A stretch of DNA of 64,000 nucleotides from Cynocephalus volans (GCF_027409185.1 NC_084462.1:185942071-186006070), one strand, 5' to 3'. Shown: positions 49,066 to 61,590, counted from the first letter of the stretch. Notes: generated by a model not told the origin, from the sequence alone. A program made the numbers and translations.

Positions 49066-49404
49066 AGACGCTGGAACCCCAGACCGAGGGAACATGGGCT
49101 CCATTGCATTTCTCTTTGTGGGAAATAATTCACAGTCACGTGTAGGATGAAAATCTTCTGGATGATCTGGTTTATTTATTTATTTATAATAAAGAAAATA
49201 AATGTCATATGAGAAAATGGTAAAATGATGTTTGTGAGTGCAAATATCACATCTGGAAAGAATGTTATTTTCTCCTGCCTCACCTCCAGTGGAAATGCGA
49301 GTAATTATAGAAATAAACAAACAAAAATCAGAAAGTGTCCCTGGGGTCACTGAGAGCTAGAAGAAGAGACAAAGTCCCTGATCCCGGCAGAACGTCTCTT
49401 CTCA

Positions 49405-49522
49405 GCTCCTCTCTGCACCTGCTCCTGGCGTGGTTACGATTAGAGTGGACCCTGAGGGCCCCCTCAGCACAGCTGCCTTTTGTCTCCCTGCAGGGAGGTC
49501 TGTGTCTGGGCTCACAAGGATT
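49405..49522 (-). pseudogene. IGHV 3'-flank relic without V exon (D)
   Basis: A CTCTCTGCACCTGCTCC stretch, a GAGGGCCCCCTCAGC remnant at the CTCF position, and a nonamer-like ACACAGACC (49497-49505, minus strand) followed by part of the 23-base spacer are in the right order and spacing. The sequence then changes abruptly at about 49520, before the heptamer, so the whole V exon and leader are gone. Confidence 0.7.
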
Positions 49523-49735
49523 CAAATTCTTATTCACAAATAAGAAAATAGAATAGTTGTGCATGTACGTAGGTGGGTGTGGATCGGTTGCTACTGTGTC
49601 CTCAGATCCCAGAAGATAATAGGACACCTTGGAAAAAGAGCTCCTGACATTTAGAGGTATTACTAATGACAGATGTAGCAGATACCAGATCATGTTATGA
49701 TGCTAATTGGAAGACTAAAACAATTTCAGATCTTC

Positions 49736-49794
49736 TGCGTGTGTGTGTGTGTGTGTGTGTGCTGTGTGTGTGTGTGTGTATGTGTGTGTGTTGT
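49736..49794. repeat. (GT)n microsatellite
   Basis: Interrupted GT tract of about 59 bases next to the broken end of unit D. Confidence 0.93.
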
Positions 49795-49839
49795 GAGTTT
49801 TTCCTTTTACTTGCCTCTCATCGGGAAATATGTATCAAT

Positions 49840-50130
49840 GAGATTTTTTTATATTTATTTATTTATTATTTTAATTGAACAACATACAATGTAGTTGATT
49901 TTCATGTCCCTTTGCCAGTTCCTCCTTTCACCCCTCCCCCTACCACTCCCACAATTGACATCGTGTCTGTCCACTTGTCTTAACACATTTGAGCAATTGT
50001 GATTCTAGTGTCTTCTTACCCCACATTTGTTTGTACATTTAATAATTCATTTTTATTACCTCCCTCAAATAAGTGGGAACACGTGGTGTTTCTCTTTCTG
50101 TACCTCACTTATTTCTCTTAATATAATTTA
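49840..50130 (-). mobile_element. L1 3' UTR fragment
   Basis: Starts with a T/A-rich tail and reads as reverse-complement L1 3' UTR, then the ataagtgggaacacgtggtg ORF2/3'-UTR border landmark. Confidence 0.8.
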
Positions 50131-50544
50131 GGTGTAACTAGTTGAATTTCAAAAGTAAACCAATTTGCTGTTACCCACAGTTAAAGGGCTGGTGGATGTC
50201 AAGTACTGTTGATATCGTGCATGTAAGCTGAACATCACAGGACGTTTGCATGCACAAAAATCTCATATTTTTACAAATTTCATGTGAAGACTCACACGTG
50301 AATGCTTTTCCAGGTCTGCATTTTAAATAACACTTCCTCCAAGGAAATGTTGCAAACTTATACCTCAGCAACACAAACATGACAGTCTACATACTTCAGA
50401 CTCTTCCATAAGTCATAAAACATATTTAGTGATTGAGAATAAATGGAAATCCACAGACAAGCTCATGAACTTATTCTCTGATCTGTGGATATAATTAATT
50501 TCACGAGTACTTCTATTTCAACGTGGACAGCTTGTATTAATTTT

Positions 50545-51010
50545 TCTTGTTGAATTGCTCTGGTCACAATTTATATGTTGAATAAAAGTGGTGAGAGTGG
50601 ACATCCTACTTGTTTCAGATCTAGGAATAAAAGTTCATTCTTTCAACATTGGGCATGATATTAGCTGTGGGCTTATCATACATTCTGAATCTATTGACTA
50701 CAATGCAGAGGGAAAATGTTGTTTTCAGCAAATGTCATTGGGAAAACTGAACGTTCATATTTGAAAGAATAAATGTGAACCATTACTTTACACAATATTT
50801 AAAAATCAGCACAAATCATTTAAATACCTAAATGTAAGACCTAAAACTGTAAAACTTCTAGAAGAAAGCTTAGAAGGAAATCATCATGACATTAGATTTG
50901 GCAATAATTTCTTAAATAATAGACTAAAAGCAAATATAGACAAAGCAATTTCAGACAAAAACTGTGCATTGAAGGGAACAATTAACAGAGTGAAAATAAA
51001 ACCTGAGGTT
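50545..51010. mobile_element. L1 pieces, inverted pair
   Basis: 50545-50700 is minus-strand ORF2 (gtggacatcctacttgtttc); 50730-51010 is plus-strand ORF2 (acctaaatgtaagacctaaa, caattaacagagtgaaaa). Confidence 0.75.
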
Positions 51011-52220
51011 CATGTGTGTGTTGTGTGTGTGCTGCGTGTGTGCTATGAGAACAACATTTAGAGTTTCTCATGTTTTATGACAGGTTTCTTCACTCTGTGG
51101 CATATATTTTTTTATGTTTATTGAAATATTTAACATGGTATTCTATTTAAAGTTTTTAAAGTAGGCATGCATTTCTCCTAGAAGTGTTTTGTAAATACAT
51201 GCATCCTCTCTGACCATCATGGTCACTTGCAGTGCTCCAGAGCATCAGGTAATAGAAATTCTGATGGTTTAAACAGACAGCTCCTCACATCCTAGCACTT
51301 ATTTTATATAATCTGACCCACCGAGAATATACAGAACCACTAATTCGGGAGCTTTCAGTGATGCATACCCCAGCACTCAATGTCACATGTCCCATGGTGT
51401 TGCAAAAACCACTTCCTGCAGGGCAGCTGGGTTCTTCCTGAAGGGGGTTGTGGGGTTCACTCTATTTGGTGGACTGTGATGTCAGTTTTTCTTGGAATCA
51501 AAGTGAACTTTGGAGATGGTGGATAGAGGTCCATTGGTCCTGAATGTAACCAATACATTCAGCCGATGAAGGACCCAGCTGATCTTCCAGAATTTATAGA
51601 AAGATAGGACCCATGGAACAATCAAACATTGATGAGAAGATCTGGATACATCTCTGAGAGGCAAACAAAGGTGTAAATGTCGCTAAAATCAATCTGTCAT
51701 AAACTCATGCCATTCAGATGAGTTATTTATTAGTGAAAAGTTTGAGAGACTAGATATGAATGACATAAACATGATTTGTTGTGATTAGGAAGATTTTTGC
51801 AGCACTTGAACCTTTTGTAGAAAAATCAAGAACGACTATGAAGAAACAGAAAAGCCCAGTTTTTTAATTATTTTCATGCCAATGTAAAAGCTATAAAATA
51901 AACCCACCAAGAAACAGTCGTACTAACAAATACACTGAAGTACAGAATGTAGATACACACAAAATAACACATATTGACATGCGTAAAATAACATCCACTA
52001 AGTGAAACATAAACATGCACTCACACATTAACACCTGCACATTAAAACTCAAAACTTGCACGCTCAGTACAATGCACACATGGACACACACACTAATGCA
52101 CACATCAACCTACATACTAACATACTAACACATATAACACACAAACCTAGAGTAAAACATGCCCATACAAATACAAGAATCACATGCCTGTTAGAAAAGT
52201 TATTTTTATTGTTTTATGCA
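51011..52220. other. No gene seen
   Basis: Unassigned DNA, including an impure CA-rich low-complexity stretch at about 51950-52160. No V exon or octamer. Confidence 0.6.
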
Positions 52221-53217
52221 TGCATAGAAAATAATAGACTCATTTGAAAACCCATCTCTAGCCCCCTTCTTCACCTTGTCACCATATACCTGCAGGGCAA
52301 TGCTGAGGGTCCCAGTAGATTGTGATTGAGCACGTGCATCCCCTACAATGCCCTGAACGCTGTGCAGACAGAGCTTCTCCCTGTGAGGACAAAGCCCACA
52401 AAACACTTTCTCACTCGGAACCTACCTTGGTGAATAGTACAGAGATCACCTGATTTCTTTATGGCTCTGTCAGTGTTCGTGATGCCGAGCAGGTACTTTG
52501 ACTCCATCTGGTTTCATCAGGACAGAAGAGCCCTGTGACATCTCAGAGAGTGACCGCTGGCTGCTCTACATGAGTGGCCGGCAGGACCCACAGAGAGACG
52601 TGGCATCTCCTGGGCACCCTGAGTTTATTTCTCTAGCACCTGCCTGAGGGTCCTGAGCTCCACAAGTGTTCAACAGAGATGCCCAGTTCTCAGACTAGCC
52701 CTGTGATGGGAGGTGCAGGGACGTGCGTCTGGTTACACTGACAATAGGAATCATATGGGGCTCTTGACAAACGCATGGGTTTCCAAACCTTGTCCAGGAA
52801 TATGAGCTTTGCACAGGTTTGTGTCTTTTTCCCGACTCTACGGAATCGAATTTTGGACAGTATTTACAGACTTTCAATGAATATTGATTGATTCGCATGT
52901 TACTTCTTTATTTTTTGCCAACTTGGATCCATGCGCCTGCTACAAACAGATCCGTAGTTGCCCCTTCACACACCTAGCTCAGCCAGCATAAGCTATTCCT
53001 GAAATCTCAGTGTCTTAATGCTAAGATTAGTGTGAAACTGAAAATTCTGCAACATTTGAGTTAACAAAGCCATCTCATTCCTCCACATTCTTACAATTAA
53101 GCTTGCTAAAGCTTCAGAAATCCTCTCTTTGAGTGTATTTCTCATGGCCTTTTGAGTTACACAATAGCTCCCATTAAAACAGAATAATCTTACAAACATC
53201 AGGAGTCTTTTAAAAAT

Positions 53218-53219
<2 letters not shown>

Positions 53220-53261
<42 letters not shown>
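53220..53261. repeat. (TG)n microsatellite
   Basis: Pure TG tract of about 42 bases, downstream (in V sense) of relic P'. Nearby open frames are by-products. Confidence 0.95.
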
Positions 53262-53263
<2 letters not shown>

Positions 53264-53451
53264 CGTGTTTGTATTTCTATATATCGTAAAAAGAAAAAGT
53301 CAAGTTTTGCAAAGAAACCCCTCCACAACCACCTCTGCACCTGCTCCTGGGTCTGGAGTCTGGGCTGGGTGGGTCCTGAGTGCCTCCTGCAGCCCATCTC
53401 TCGCCCTGCAGGGGAGTTTTATGTCTGGGCTCAAGGTGTGTTCTCCCAGCG

Positions 53452-53780
53452 TCTCTAGCTCAGTATTAAATGGCTGTACCTGGGATTCAAGAAGCTCCTT
53501 CAATAACCCCATATGATTTTGACATAATCTCTTGATAGTGAATTTGACTTTCTAAACCCAGTCAGCTCTGAAAGAAGACCTTAGACAAGATTTTATTAAA
53601 ACACCAGGCAGCCCCTTCACTGAAGTGGATACAGAAGATACACACAGTGATTCCAGAAACTGGTGGTCCTGGGGAGGGTCTTTTACCTCCTTCAAGCTCT
53701 TCTCATAAAAGTTCACATCATAGAACAGCTGTAAGTATAGAAACATGAGGCCCAACATCCAGCCCACATGCACTCTTGCA
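53452..53780 (-). pseudogene. IGHV relic (copy P')
   Basis: The minus strand shows a TAATACTGAGCTAGAGA end of FR3, a decayed heptamer CGCTGGG (53445-53451), about 20 bases, and a nonamer-like ACATAAAAC (53416-53424). At about 53655-53740 it aligns with the FR1-CDR1 part of relic P. At about 53770 a CTGTGTTTGCAAGAGTG stretch resembles the acceptor and leader end of an IGHV3 gene with the AG lost. No frame survives. Confidence 0.6.
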
Positions 53781-54070
53781 AACACAGGCTCACACGCTGC
53801 GGATAGTTATCTTCATAATGGGTGGAACACCTGTCCTTTCTTCCTGTACCTAGCACATGGGTAGTGCTCCCCACAATGACTCTGGCCCTGGGTGCGTGTC
53901 TTGCTTTGTCAAACAGAACCAAAGCAACAGGACTCAGGTGGAGACTTGGGAAGGGCCTACGCAGTTGGTTTGCCTGTTTCCCAACTGCCCGGGACCCCTG
54001 CAGATGCCCATGAGAAGGTTCCAGGCTCACTGAGCAGAGGATCACACACAAGGAGCCAAGCCCAGTCAGT

Positions 54071-56460
54071 TCACCCACAATTAACACCCTCGATGTGTGG
54101 AAAGGGTTCACCAGACCCACACGCCTGTTGTCCCCTGACTCAAGAACACAGTCAGGACCCGAGGGCAAAGCCGCAGAGGGGGTTCAATGGTTCATCTCCC
54201 CAGGAGGAGGAGCAGAAGCAGGAGTTGACCTAGAAACAGGGGACATGGAAAAGTGGGCTTGGGGGCCAGGGCCCCTGTGGGCCAGTGTCTGCGATGGGAA
54301 TCTGCCCCTACATCTTTCTGTTGGAGACGTCTCTCGTGGGGATCGTGTCCATGTCTTTTCTGCACAGATGGGCTCACAGGCTGCTGAATTGTGTTTGTGG
54401 TTCTCAAGTCTCAGGCAGGAAAGAACGTCACTTAAGAACAGCAGTTTAGGAGACACATCAGCTTCCTGGCCCAGTTACAGTAACTCTAGGCTTCCGACTT
54501 CAGCTCGGTGCTTGCATGGGATGGGTGTCCCCGTGAGTCTCACCCTGGAGTTATCACAGGCTGACGCTGCCTGAGAGAGGGGCGCTGAGGTTCTTTAATA
54601 GTTGCAGCTCTCAGAGTCTTCTAATCACCCACTGTTTACAATTGTTTCTCCGTGTTGTCTTTGGGCTCCCCTAAGCTCTCCTACTCAGAATCTGAGCATT
54701 GGCAACTTTCAGATTTAATCCACTCTTACTTTTGTGGTCTAGGGGTAAAGAGTGGGGTATGAGAACATTACATATGTTTATGAAATTGATGACTAATGTC
54801 CTCATGTCTCCACGATGTTCCTTTCACAAGGGCCCTTCCTGTGACGACTCATTTTCCTCCGCCCTCTACTCAAGTTGCTAAAGCATCTTCCTCTGTTTCC
54901 TTGAATCTCACCTCCTCTGAGTGTTTTCAACTCTTTAGGTGACACAGAATCACTGCATATGGATCTAGAGTGGGAATAAGTCTCTTCTCTCTCTCACAGT
55001 AAGGTTTGAAAATGTTACCGGGAAGGAGAATCTTCCTGGTGAAGGCTGTGGCTGCACATCTCAGGGATTAGTCCTGCACGTGACAGATGCACGAGGGGAC
55101 CTATCTCAGTCCTCAACCTGGGAACCTGGAGATTCCTGCATGGAAAGGCCACAGTGATGTGGGGTGTGCAAATCCCAGGAGGTCTCACCCTCACATACTC
55201 CACAACTGTCCCCATCCATTTATAGAAATTTTATGGAAACGGTTTTACCAGATTGGACCTGTGGCAGCTTCAGATTTAGGCTAAAAGGTCTCACCTGTCA
55301 TTCTGGATGTACCTGTCTCTCCAGTTTTTAGGGCACCAGTTTTATCTGCAATTTCAGTGCTATGATGGGCCCATGACCAGCACTGATGTTCAGTTTGTCT
55401 AGATTGCTCTTGTTCTTAGAGAAAGGGTAACAATTTCCAAGCTTTCTGAATGTTTGAGAAGAAACCAGAAGCACCTTTAGAGGTTGACTTTGACCGGCTA
55501 CTCGGAGGAGTATTCTGATTTCACCAAGTGTAAGTGACACCTGGGCAGACATAATTAGATATGGAACAAACCAAAAGATGGGAAGACGCGCATGCACAAC
55601 AAATGGACTTTTCACTTTTACTTCCCAGCCACTGAGTTAAGCTTCATTTCCCTGGGGCCCTGCAGCTGCAGTTGGAAATGGGAGGTGAAGTTCTGGATGA
55701 CAGACAGAGGGAGGAGTTGTGATGATAGTCATTCCACTGTCCCACCATCTGACCCTGTTATCAAGGTCACGTCTAGGGGAAGTGTTGTGATCATGCAGGG
55801 TCCTCGGTCCAGTTCTCATCATTAACGATTTCTGCATTTCCTAGTGAGACATGAGGACATGAATTCATGGTGGTCACGGTGTGTCTTCAGGAACGGGTCA
55901 ATGAAAACCAGGTCACATGCCCTTCACAAGAAAAACAACACACAATCTAGATAAAAATGTCAAAATCTACATTTGAAGACTCTTGAATTTGGCAAAAGGC
56001 ACACAAGGGAAGGGGCACATGTGTGAGAAGCCCTGAGCCTCAGGAGAGGCCGTCACTGTCTGAAATTCTAGTGGAGGCTGCTGTCATCTCCACCCAGGAC
56101 GTATTCATGACTCACCAGACAGAATCCTAGCGAACAACCTGCTTCTGGATGAAAGGCCTCGGGACACAGAAAGTAAAACCTTTGACAGACATCTAGATTC
56201 TGTGAACTTTGGATGAATTAACCAAGACAGGGACAGATCTATCAAGGGTGGAACTGTTAACATCAAGGCACTTAAGTATAACCTCTGACAGGTCATGAGC
56301 TGGTCACTAATTATGCTTATTCTCAGGTAACCACACTAAACGAGAAAATATAGAAGATGCAGTACAAGAACATAACAATAATAAAAAGTAAAATGTAAGA
56401 AATGAGCAAAAACTTCATAAGCAAAACAAGTTTTTCCAATATTTTAACCATACATATTTC
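54071..56460. other. No gene seen
   Basis: Moderately GC-rich unassigned DNA. A 159-residue open frame at 54095-54574 has no recognisable domain and no support for splicing. No V, octamer or recombination signal found. Confidence 0.55.
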
Positions 56461-57925
56461 CATATTTTAAATATTTATTTTTATTAGCATATTCATCATT
56501 CTAAATCATAATCTCTGCCCATGTCCACAACCTGACCTGTTACTTCCAACCGCCCTCCCTCCTGACCCCCATCGTGAGTATCCATAGCCCTGTTCTGTCC
56601 TTGAGAAAGTTCAACATATTGTTGTGGCATTGAATTATTCCGTCTTTCTCCTTCTTTCCTTCCTTCCTTCCTTCCTTCCTTCCTTCCTTCCTTCCTTCCT
56701 TCCTTCCTTCCTTCCTTCCTTCCTTCCTTCCTTCCTTCCTTCCCTCCTTCCTTCCCTCCTTCCCTCCTTCCTTCCTTCCTTCCTTCCTTCCTTCCCTCCC
56801 TCCCTCCCTCCTTCCTTCCTTCCTTCCTTCCTTCCTTCCTTCCTTCCTTCCTTCCTTCCTTCCTTCCTTCCCTCCTTCCTTCCTTCCTTCCTAGCACACA
56901 GTTATGAGTGAGAACGTGCTATTACTGTTACTTTATCTGGCTTAATTTACTTAACATAATTTTCTCCAGGTTCATCCATGTTGCTGCAAATGGAAAAATT
57001 TCCTTATTTTTAATGGCTGAGTAGTATTCCATTGTGCACATATGCCACACTTTCCTTATCCAGTCATTTGTCAATGGAAATTTATGTTGACACCACCTCT
57101 AGGCTATTGTAAATAGAGCTGTGATGAGCATGGGAGTGCAGGTGTCCCTTGGACACGATGACTTCCCTTCCTCTGGATATACACCCAGCAGTGGTTTGCT
57201 GGATCATATGGTAGTGATATCAGTAGTTCTCTGAGGCATCCCATACTGTTTTCCATAATGGCTGTGCTAACTTCCAGTCCCAACAGCAGTTTAGGAGAAT
57301 TCCCCTTTCCCTGCGTCCTCACCTCACCCGTGTTTGCTGTTCTCGGTCTTGTTAATAATGGCCAGAATGACTTGGGTGGGATTATATCTCAGTGTGGTTT
57401 TATTTGCATTTCTCAGATGACTAGTGATGCTGAATATTTTTTCATGTACCTGTTGGCCATTTGTAGACCTTCCTTTGAAAAATATTTATTAATTTCATTT
57501 GCTAATTTTTTAATAAGATGATGATGATGATGATGACGATTATTTTATTTCTTTATTTCTTTATTTTAATGTATAGCTGTTTATTTGTATATTCCGGATA
57601 TTATTGCCGTATTGGGGTGTATCATTTACAAATATTTTATCCCATTCAAGAGGTTGTCTTTTCACTCTTTGGATTATTTCCTTTGCTGTACAGAAGTTGT
57701 TTGATATAATACCATTTATTTCAGTTTTCTTTTGTTGCTTGTGCTTTTGGGGTAGGATTCATAAAGTCTTTGACCAGTCCTATTACCTGGACTGTTTCCC
57801 CTGTATTTTCCTTTAATAATTTTATGGTTTCAGGTTTTATAATTAAGATTAATCCGTTTTGTATTGGTATTGGTATATGGTGAGAGGTACAGGTCCAATT
57901 TCATTTTACTGCATTTGGAAATGTC
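56460..57925 (-). mobile_element. L1 3' part with purine tract, minus strand
   Basis: Reads as reverse-complement L1: 3' UTR (56460-56640, same as the one ending at 31620), a (TTCC)n tract, then ORF2 tail (ccatgttgctgcaaatggaa, gagtagtattccattgtgca). It meets a plus-strand ORF2 piece at about 57930. Confidence 0.88.
56643..56892. repeat. (TTCC)n microsatellite in L1 3' UTR
   Basis: About 250 bases of TTCC/TCCC units, the purine tract of the L1 3' UTR seen on the opposite strand. Pro/Ser/Phe-rich and Lys/Glu/Gly-rich open frames are by-products. Confidence 0.97.
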
Positions 57926-57934
57926 CATTCTTCC

Positions 57935-58294
57935 CCCCAAAATCTACAGATTCAATATAATTCCCATCAAAGTATCAATGGGATTCTTCACAGAAATACA
58001 GAAAGCAACCCAAACGTTCATATGGAATAACAAACGACCCCAGATATCCAAAGCAATCCTAAGGAAAAAAAAGCATAAAGCTGGAGGCATAACACTATCT
58101 GATTTCAAATTATAATGCAAAGCTATTGCAACCACAATGGTGTTGTACTGGCATAAATAGAGACACTCAGATCAGTGGAACAGAAGAGAAAACCCAGGAA
58201 TCAACCACATACTTACAGCCAACTGATCTTTGACAAATGCAGCCAGAACGTACATTGGGGAAAAGACTGACTCTTCAGTAGATCGTGCTGGAAA
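57935..58294 (+). mobile_element. L1 ORF2 piece abutting a V pseudogene
   Basis: Sense L1 ORF2 (ttcaatataattcccatcaa, gctggaggcataacactatc, gactgactcttcagtagatc). It stops at about 58294, 11 bases before the V heptamer, so it has replaced the nonamer and most of the spacer of that V gene. Confidence 0.88.
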
Positions 58295-58304
58295 ACGGGA
58301 CACT

Positions 58305-58751
58305 CACTGTGTCCCCTGCACAGTCATTCATGGCTGTGTCCTCAGTGGTCACGGAGCTCAGCAGCAATGAGAACTGGTTCTCGGCCCCTCAGCAGTGATG
58401 GAGATGTGGCCCTGAGTCAAGGGGCCATAGTTTGTCCTCCATGATGATCCACTGTAGTGACCGTATCCAAGCCATTGACGCCCCTTCCCCAGAGGCTGGC
58501 AGATCCAGCTCCAACCACAACCCCTGGAGACGGAGTAACCAGAGACGGTGCAGGTGAGGGAGAGGGTCTGCGATGGCTTCGCCAGTCCTGGGTGTGACTC
58601 CTGTGGCTGCACCTAGGACAGGACACCTGGAAAAAGAGGGAAAATCCTCGTGAGTGTCACACAGCACACTCCTCCTATCACATTTCTGAAACCCTTGATG
58701 CTCACACGGGGAAGCTGTCAGCAGACAAAGGAAAAAGGGTAAAATGTTCAT
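58305..58751 (-). pseudogene. IGHV pseudogene, IGHV4-like, with signal cut by L1
   Basis: Leader exon 58706-58751 (MNILPFFLCLLTASP) is open with a good GT donor; V exon 58312-58626 follows an AG acceptor. The first mature codon is TAG (CAG in relatives); the following sequence reads [28 protein letters not shown] and [11 protein letters not shown], then the frame is lost in FR3 after ISITAEG. The heptamer CACAGTG (58305-58311) is perfect, but the spacer and nonamer are replaced by L1. The octamer equivalent (58871-58878) reads ATGCGAAC. A dead member of clan II, with a stop, a frameshift and half a recombination signal. Confidence 0.9.
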
Positions 58752-59002
58752 CTTCTTGAGAGACAGAACAATGTCTTTCACAGAGAAACTACACAGGATG
58801 ATGAGAGATTGAGGGAGAAATCTGACAATCCCCAGCATTGTCACCCTGATATAAGCAGAGCTTGGGGGAAGTTCGCATGTGCCAGGAGCCCTCAACACCC
58901 AAGAATGAGGAAGTGCAGTGACCCTGTGCATCCAAGCCGCTTCCCAGAGCTGGGCTCAGGCACCAGAGGATGCACACTGTCCTCTTCTAAATCTTCTGCA
59001 TG

Positions 59003-59675
59003 CTCCTGAGCATGCGGCTGTCATCCCTGAGCATGCAGCTGTCATCCCTGAGCATGCAGCTGTCTTCCCTGAGCATGCAGCTGTCATCCCTGAGCATGCA
59101 GGTCTGTCATGCCTGTGTATGCAGCTTTCATCCCTGAGCATGCGGCTGTCATCCCTGAGCATGCGGCTGTCATCCCTGAGTATGCAGCAGTCATCCCTGA
59201 GTATGCAGCTGTCAACCCTGAGCATGCAGCTGTCATCCCTGAGCATGCAGCTGTCATCCCTGAGCATGCAGCTGTCATTCCTGAGCATGCAGCTGTCAAC
59301 CCTGAGCATGCAGGCTGTCTTCCCTGAGCATACAGCTGTCATCCTTGAGCATGCAGGCTGTCATCCCTGAGCATGCAGGGCTGTCATCCCTGTGTATGCA
59401 GGCTGTCATCCCTGAGCATGCAGGGCTGTCATCACTGAGCATGCAGGCTGTCATCCCTGTGCATGCAGGCTGTCATCCATGAGCATGCAGGCTATCTTCC
59501 CTGAGCATGCAGCTGTCATTCCTGAGCATGCAGCTGTCATCCCTGAGCATGCAGGGCTGTCATCCCTGTGCATGCCGGCTGTCTTCCCTGAGCATGCAGG
59601 CTGTCATCCCTGAGCATGCAGGCTGTCATCCCTGAGCATGCAGCTGTCATCCCTGAGTATGCAGCTGTCATCACA
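59003..59675. repeat. 21-23-bp minisatellite, about 31 units
   Basis: Unit GAGCATGCAGCTGTCATCCCT (21 bases), with 22- and 23-base variants carrying one or two extra Gs (GCAGGCTG, GCAGGGCTG). I count about 31 GAGCATGC-type units. Because 21 is a multiple of three, both strands give long heptapeptide-repeat open frames, which are not genes. About 13 units contain CAGCTG, an E-box that is also an AGCT AID hotspot. Confidence 0.97.
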
Positions 59676-60690
59676 ACCTTGACACAGGGACACAGATCAG
59701 ATAAACACGTGGCTTGCTGGATGCAGAGGACAGAAGAGTGGGAGGGGCTAAGTAATGCTTGTGCCCAAGTGCATGGGCTTGAGACATCCCACTGCTCTTG
59801 TATCCACCTGAGGACACTCCATCATAAAGTGCCCGGTAGTCGCTCTTCTCTGGGAGGGAGGCTTGGGGAAAATTGAAGTGTGTCCCCCCTTTTTTGACAA
59901 CAGGGTTCTCAGCCTTTGAGACCTTGTCCACCTCTGACCTGTTGAGGCAGCCCTGATCTCCCCCTCCCCATCAACCCCCACCATTTTATTCTTTTCTCAT
60001 ATCTTTTCCATTTTATAATTTCTCTTTCTGCACCTCCATGGTAGATTTGAATAACAATACCATTCTTGCTCACAACGATTTATATATTGTGATTTATTTC
60101 CTTTGCTTTATCATCCTTTAATAGGAAAAAGAAATAGTTTAAGGTTAAAACAGTCATTTTCAGTCATACTCAGTGTCCTGCCATGCTTTCAGCAGGTGTA
60201 AGTTCACCTTTCCCAGCATGCTACAAACACACACTCACACACACACACACACACACACACACAGTCTTTGAAGCACAGATCAGTCATGATCCCTGTGCAC
60301 ACCTCTCAGGATGCAGCCTGGACCCTTGACTGTGCTCTGCACCCATATTCATTCTCAGAGTCTGTTTTGTGAATCCCCTTTAGCTGCACCTGCAGATCCG
60401 GAGGTGAGCCAGGTCTCCACACAGGTGCAGCAGTTTCCTCCCAGCTGCTCCCCTCCCTGCTGCTCCCTCTTTTCTGTTCTTCCTGGGTGTTTCTCTTCCT
60501 GTCTTTATTCCATAAAGGCAGACTTTTCACTGTTATTGCTGCTTGAATGCAGCAGAGATGGAGCATTCCAGAGATTCTCACACCATCAGAAGATGGCTGG
60601 GGAGGAAAGGGGGCCACCTGGTTTTTATCATGTATTGGTGCCATGTGGGCAGAACTGAAGCATCTCTGACCACAGGGACTTCAGCCATCA
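59676..60690. other. No gene; one CA tract
   Basis: Unassigned DNA with an (AC)n tract at about 60230-60262. No V-related motif found. Confidence 0.6.
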
Positions 60691-61590
60691 TGGTTCTGTC
60701 CAGAAAATGATTTATATCGAGATCTTACACCCATCAACAAAAGGATTAAAATCTCAATTAAAAATGGGCAACTGATAGAATCCACATTTCTTGAAATAAG
60801 GCAAATAGCTGAAGAGCAAATTAAGACGTCATCAACGTCATTACTTATTAGGAAAATGCAAATATAAACACTTGGGTTTACTTCAGAGGCACTAAGATGG
60901 CTGTATGTTTTTAAAGGAAACATTGTCCTCATGGATGTGTATACACTGAAAAGCTTCCATAGTGTTGGGGTTTAGGGAAAAAGCTCAAGTGCTGTGGTAA
61001 TGATTTGGGCAGTTAGATAAAACGTTAAATGCAGGACAACCCTATGACCCAGTAACTCCACCCCTAGGTATTTGCCCAGCAGAGCTGAAAAGAGGTGTCC
61101 AAACCCAGATGTGCACAAATCTTCACAGCAGCTCTATTCATGGTGCCAAAAAGTGAACAACTCAAATGTTCGTTGACTGATGAATTGATAAACAATTGTG
61201 GCAGATTGATACGATTGGAAACTATTCACCTACCAAAAATGAAGTTATTTGCACATGCTACAAAATGAATGAACTTTGGAAATATTACACCACACAACAG
61301 AAGCAGACACAAAAGGCCACATGTTACATAATCCCATTCATACAACACATCGAGAACAGGCGTGTCCATAGATACAGAAAACACATTAGTTGACCTCAGG
61401 GGCTTGGAGAGGGTGGGATGAGCAGTGCCTGCTTGTAGGGGGTGGGGTTTCCTTTCAGGTGATAAAATGTTCTGTAACTACACAGTGGTGACAGCTGACA
61501 AACCTTGTGAAAATATGAAGTGCCACTAACCAGTATCAAATGGTTAAAATGGTGAACATGATGTCATGTAAATTGTAGCATCATACCAAA
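60690..61590 (+). mobile_element. Ancient L1 3' end
   Basis: Landmarks in order: tgggcaactgatagaatcc, ccctatgacccagtaactcc, gacacaaaaggccacatgtt, a ggtgataaaatgttctg stretch and atggttaaaatggtgaac, the typical end of old L1M elements. Its very end recurs at 1-110 as part of unit Q. Confidence 0.85.

Larger units (their letters stand above)
46400..49525. repeat. Remnant V unit D
   Basis: 46510-46860 aligns with the IGHV3-upstream stretch at 21710-21850 and 40000-40130 (cctgaaatctggagagag landmark); 47240-47760 aligns loosely with 35790-36400; 48110-48560 is module M; 48655-49065 is the V 3'-flank module. It is thus a composite of pieces from the same unit types, without an intact V gene. Confidence 0.7.
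52220..54070. repeat. Duplicated V unit P' (copy of 13360-15310)
   Basis: Second copy of unit P; see matching landmarks at 52540, 53447 and 53909. Diverged from P over its whole length. Confidence 0.8.

Noticed and set aside
54095-54574. 159-residue plus-strand open frame in GC-richer DNA
   Set aside because: No recognisable domain, no splice or promoter support, and an equally long antisense frame overlaps it.
56496-56911. Pro/Ser/Leu-rich and Lys/Glu/Gly-rich open frames
   Set aside because: Translations of the (TTCC)n tract in an L1 3' UTR.
58918-59370. 150-residue and 128-residue heptapeptide-repeat frames (MTAACSG-type)
   Set aside because: Produced by the 21-base minisatellite unit, open in several frames on both strands; no start context, splice site or homologue.
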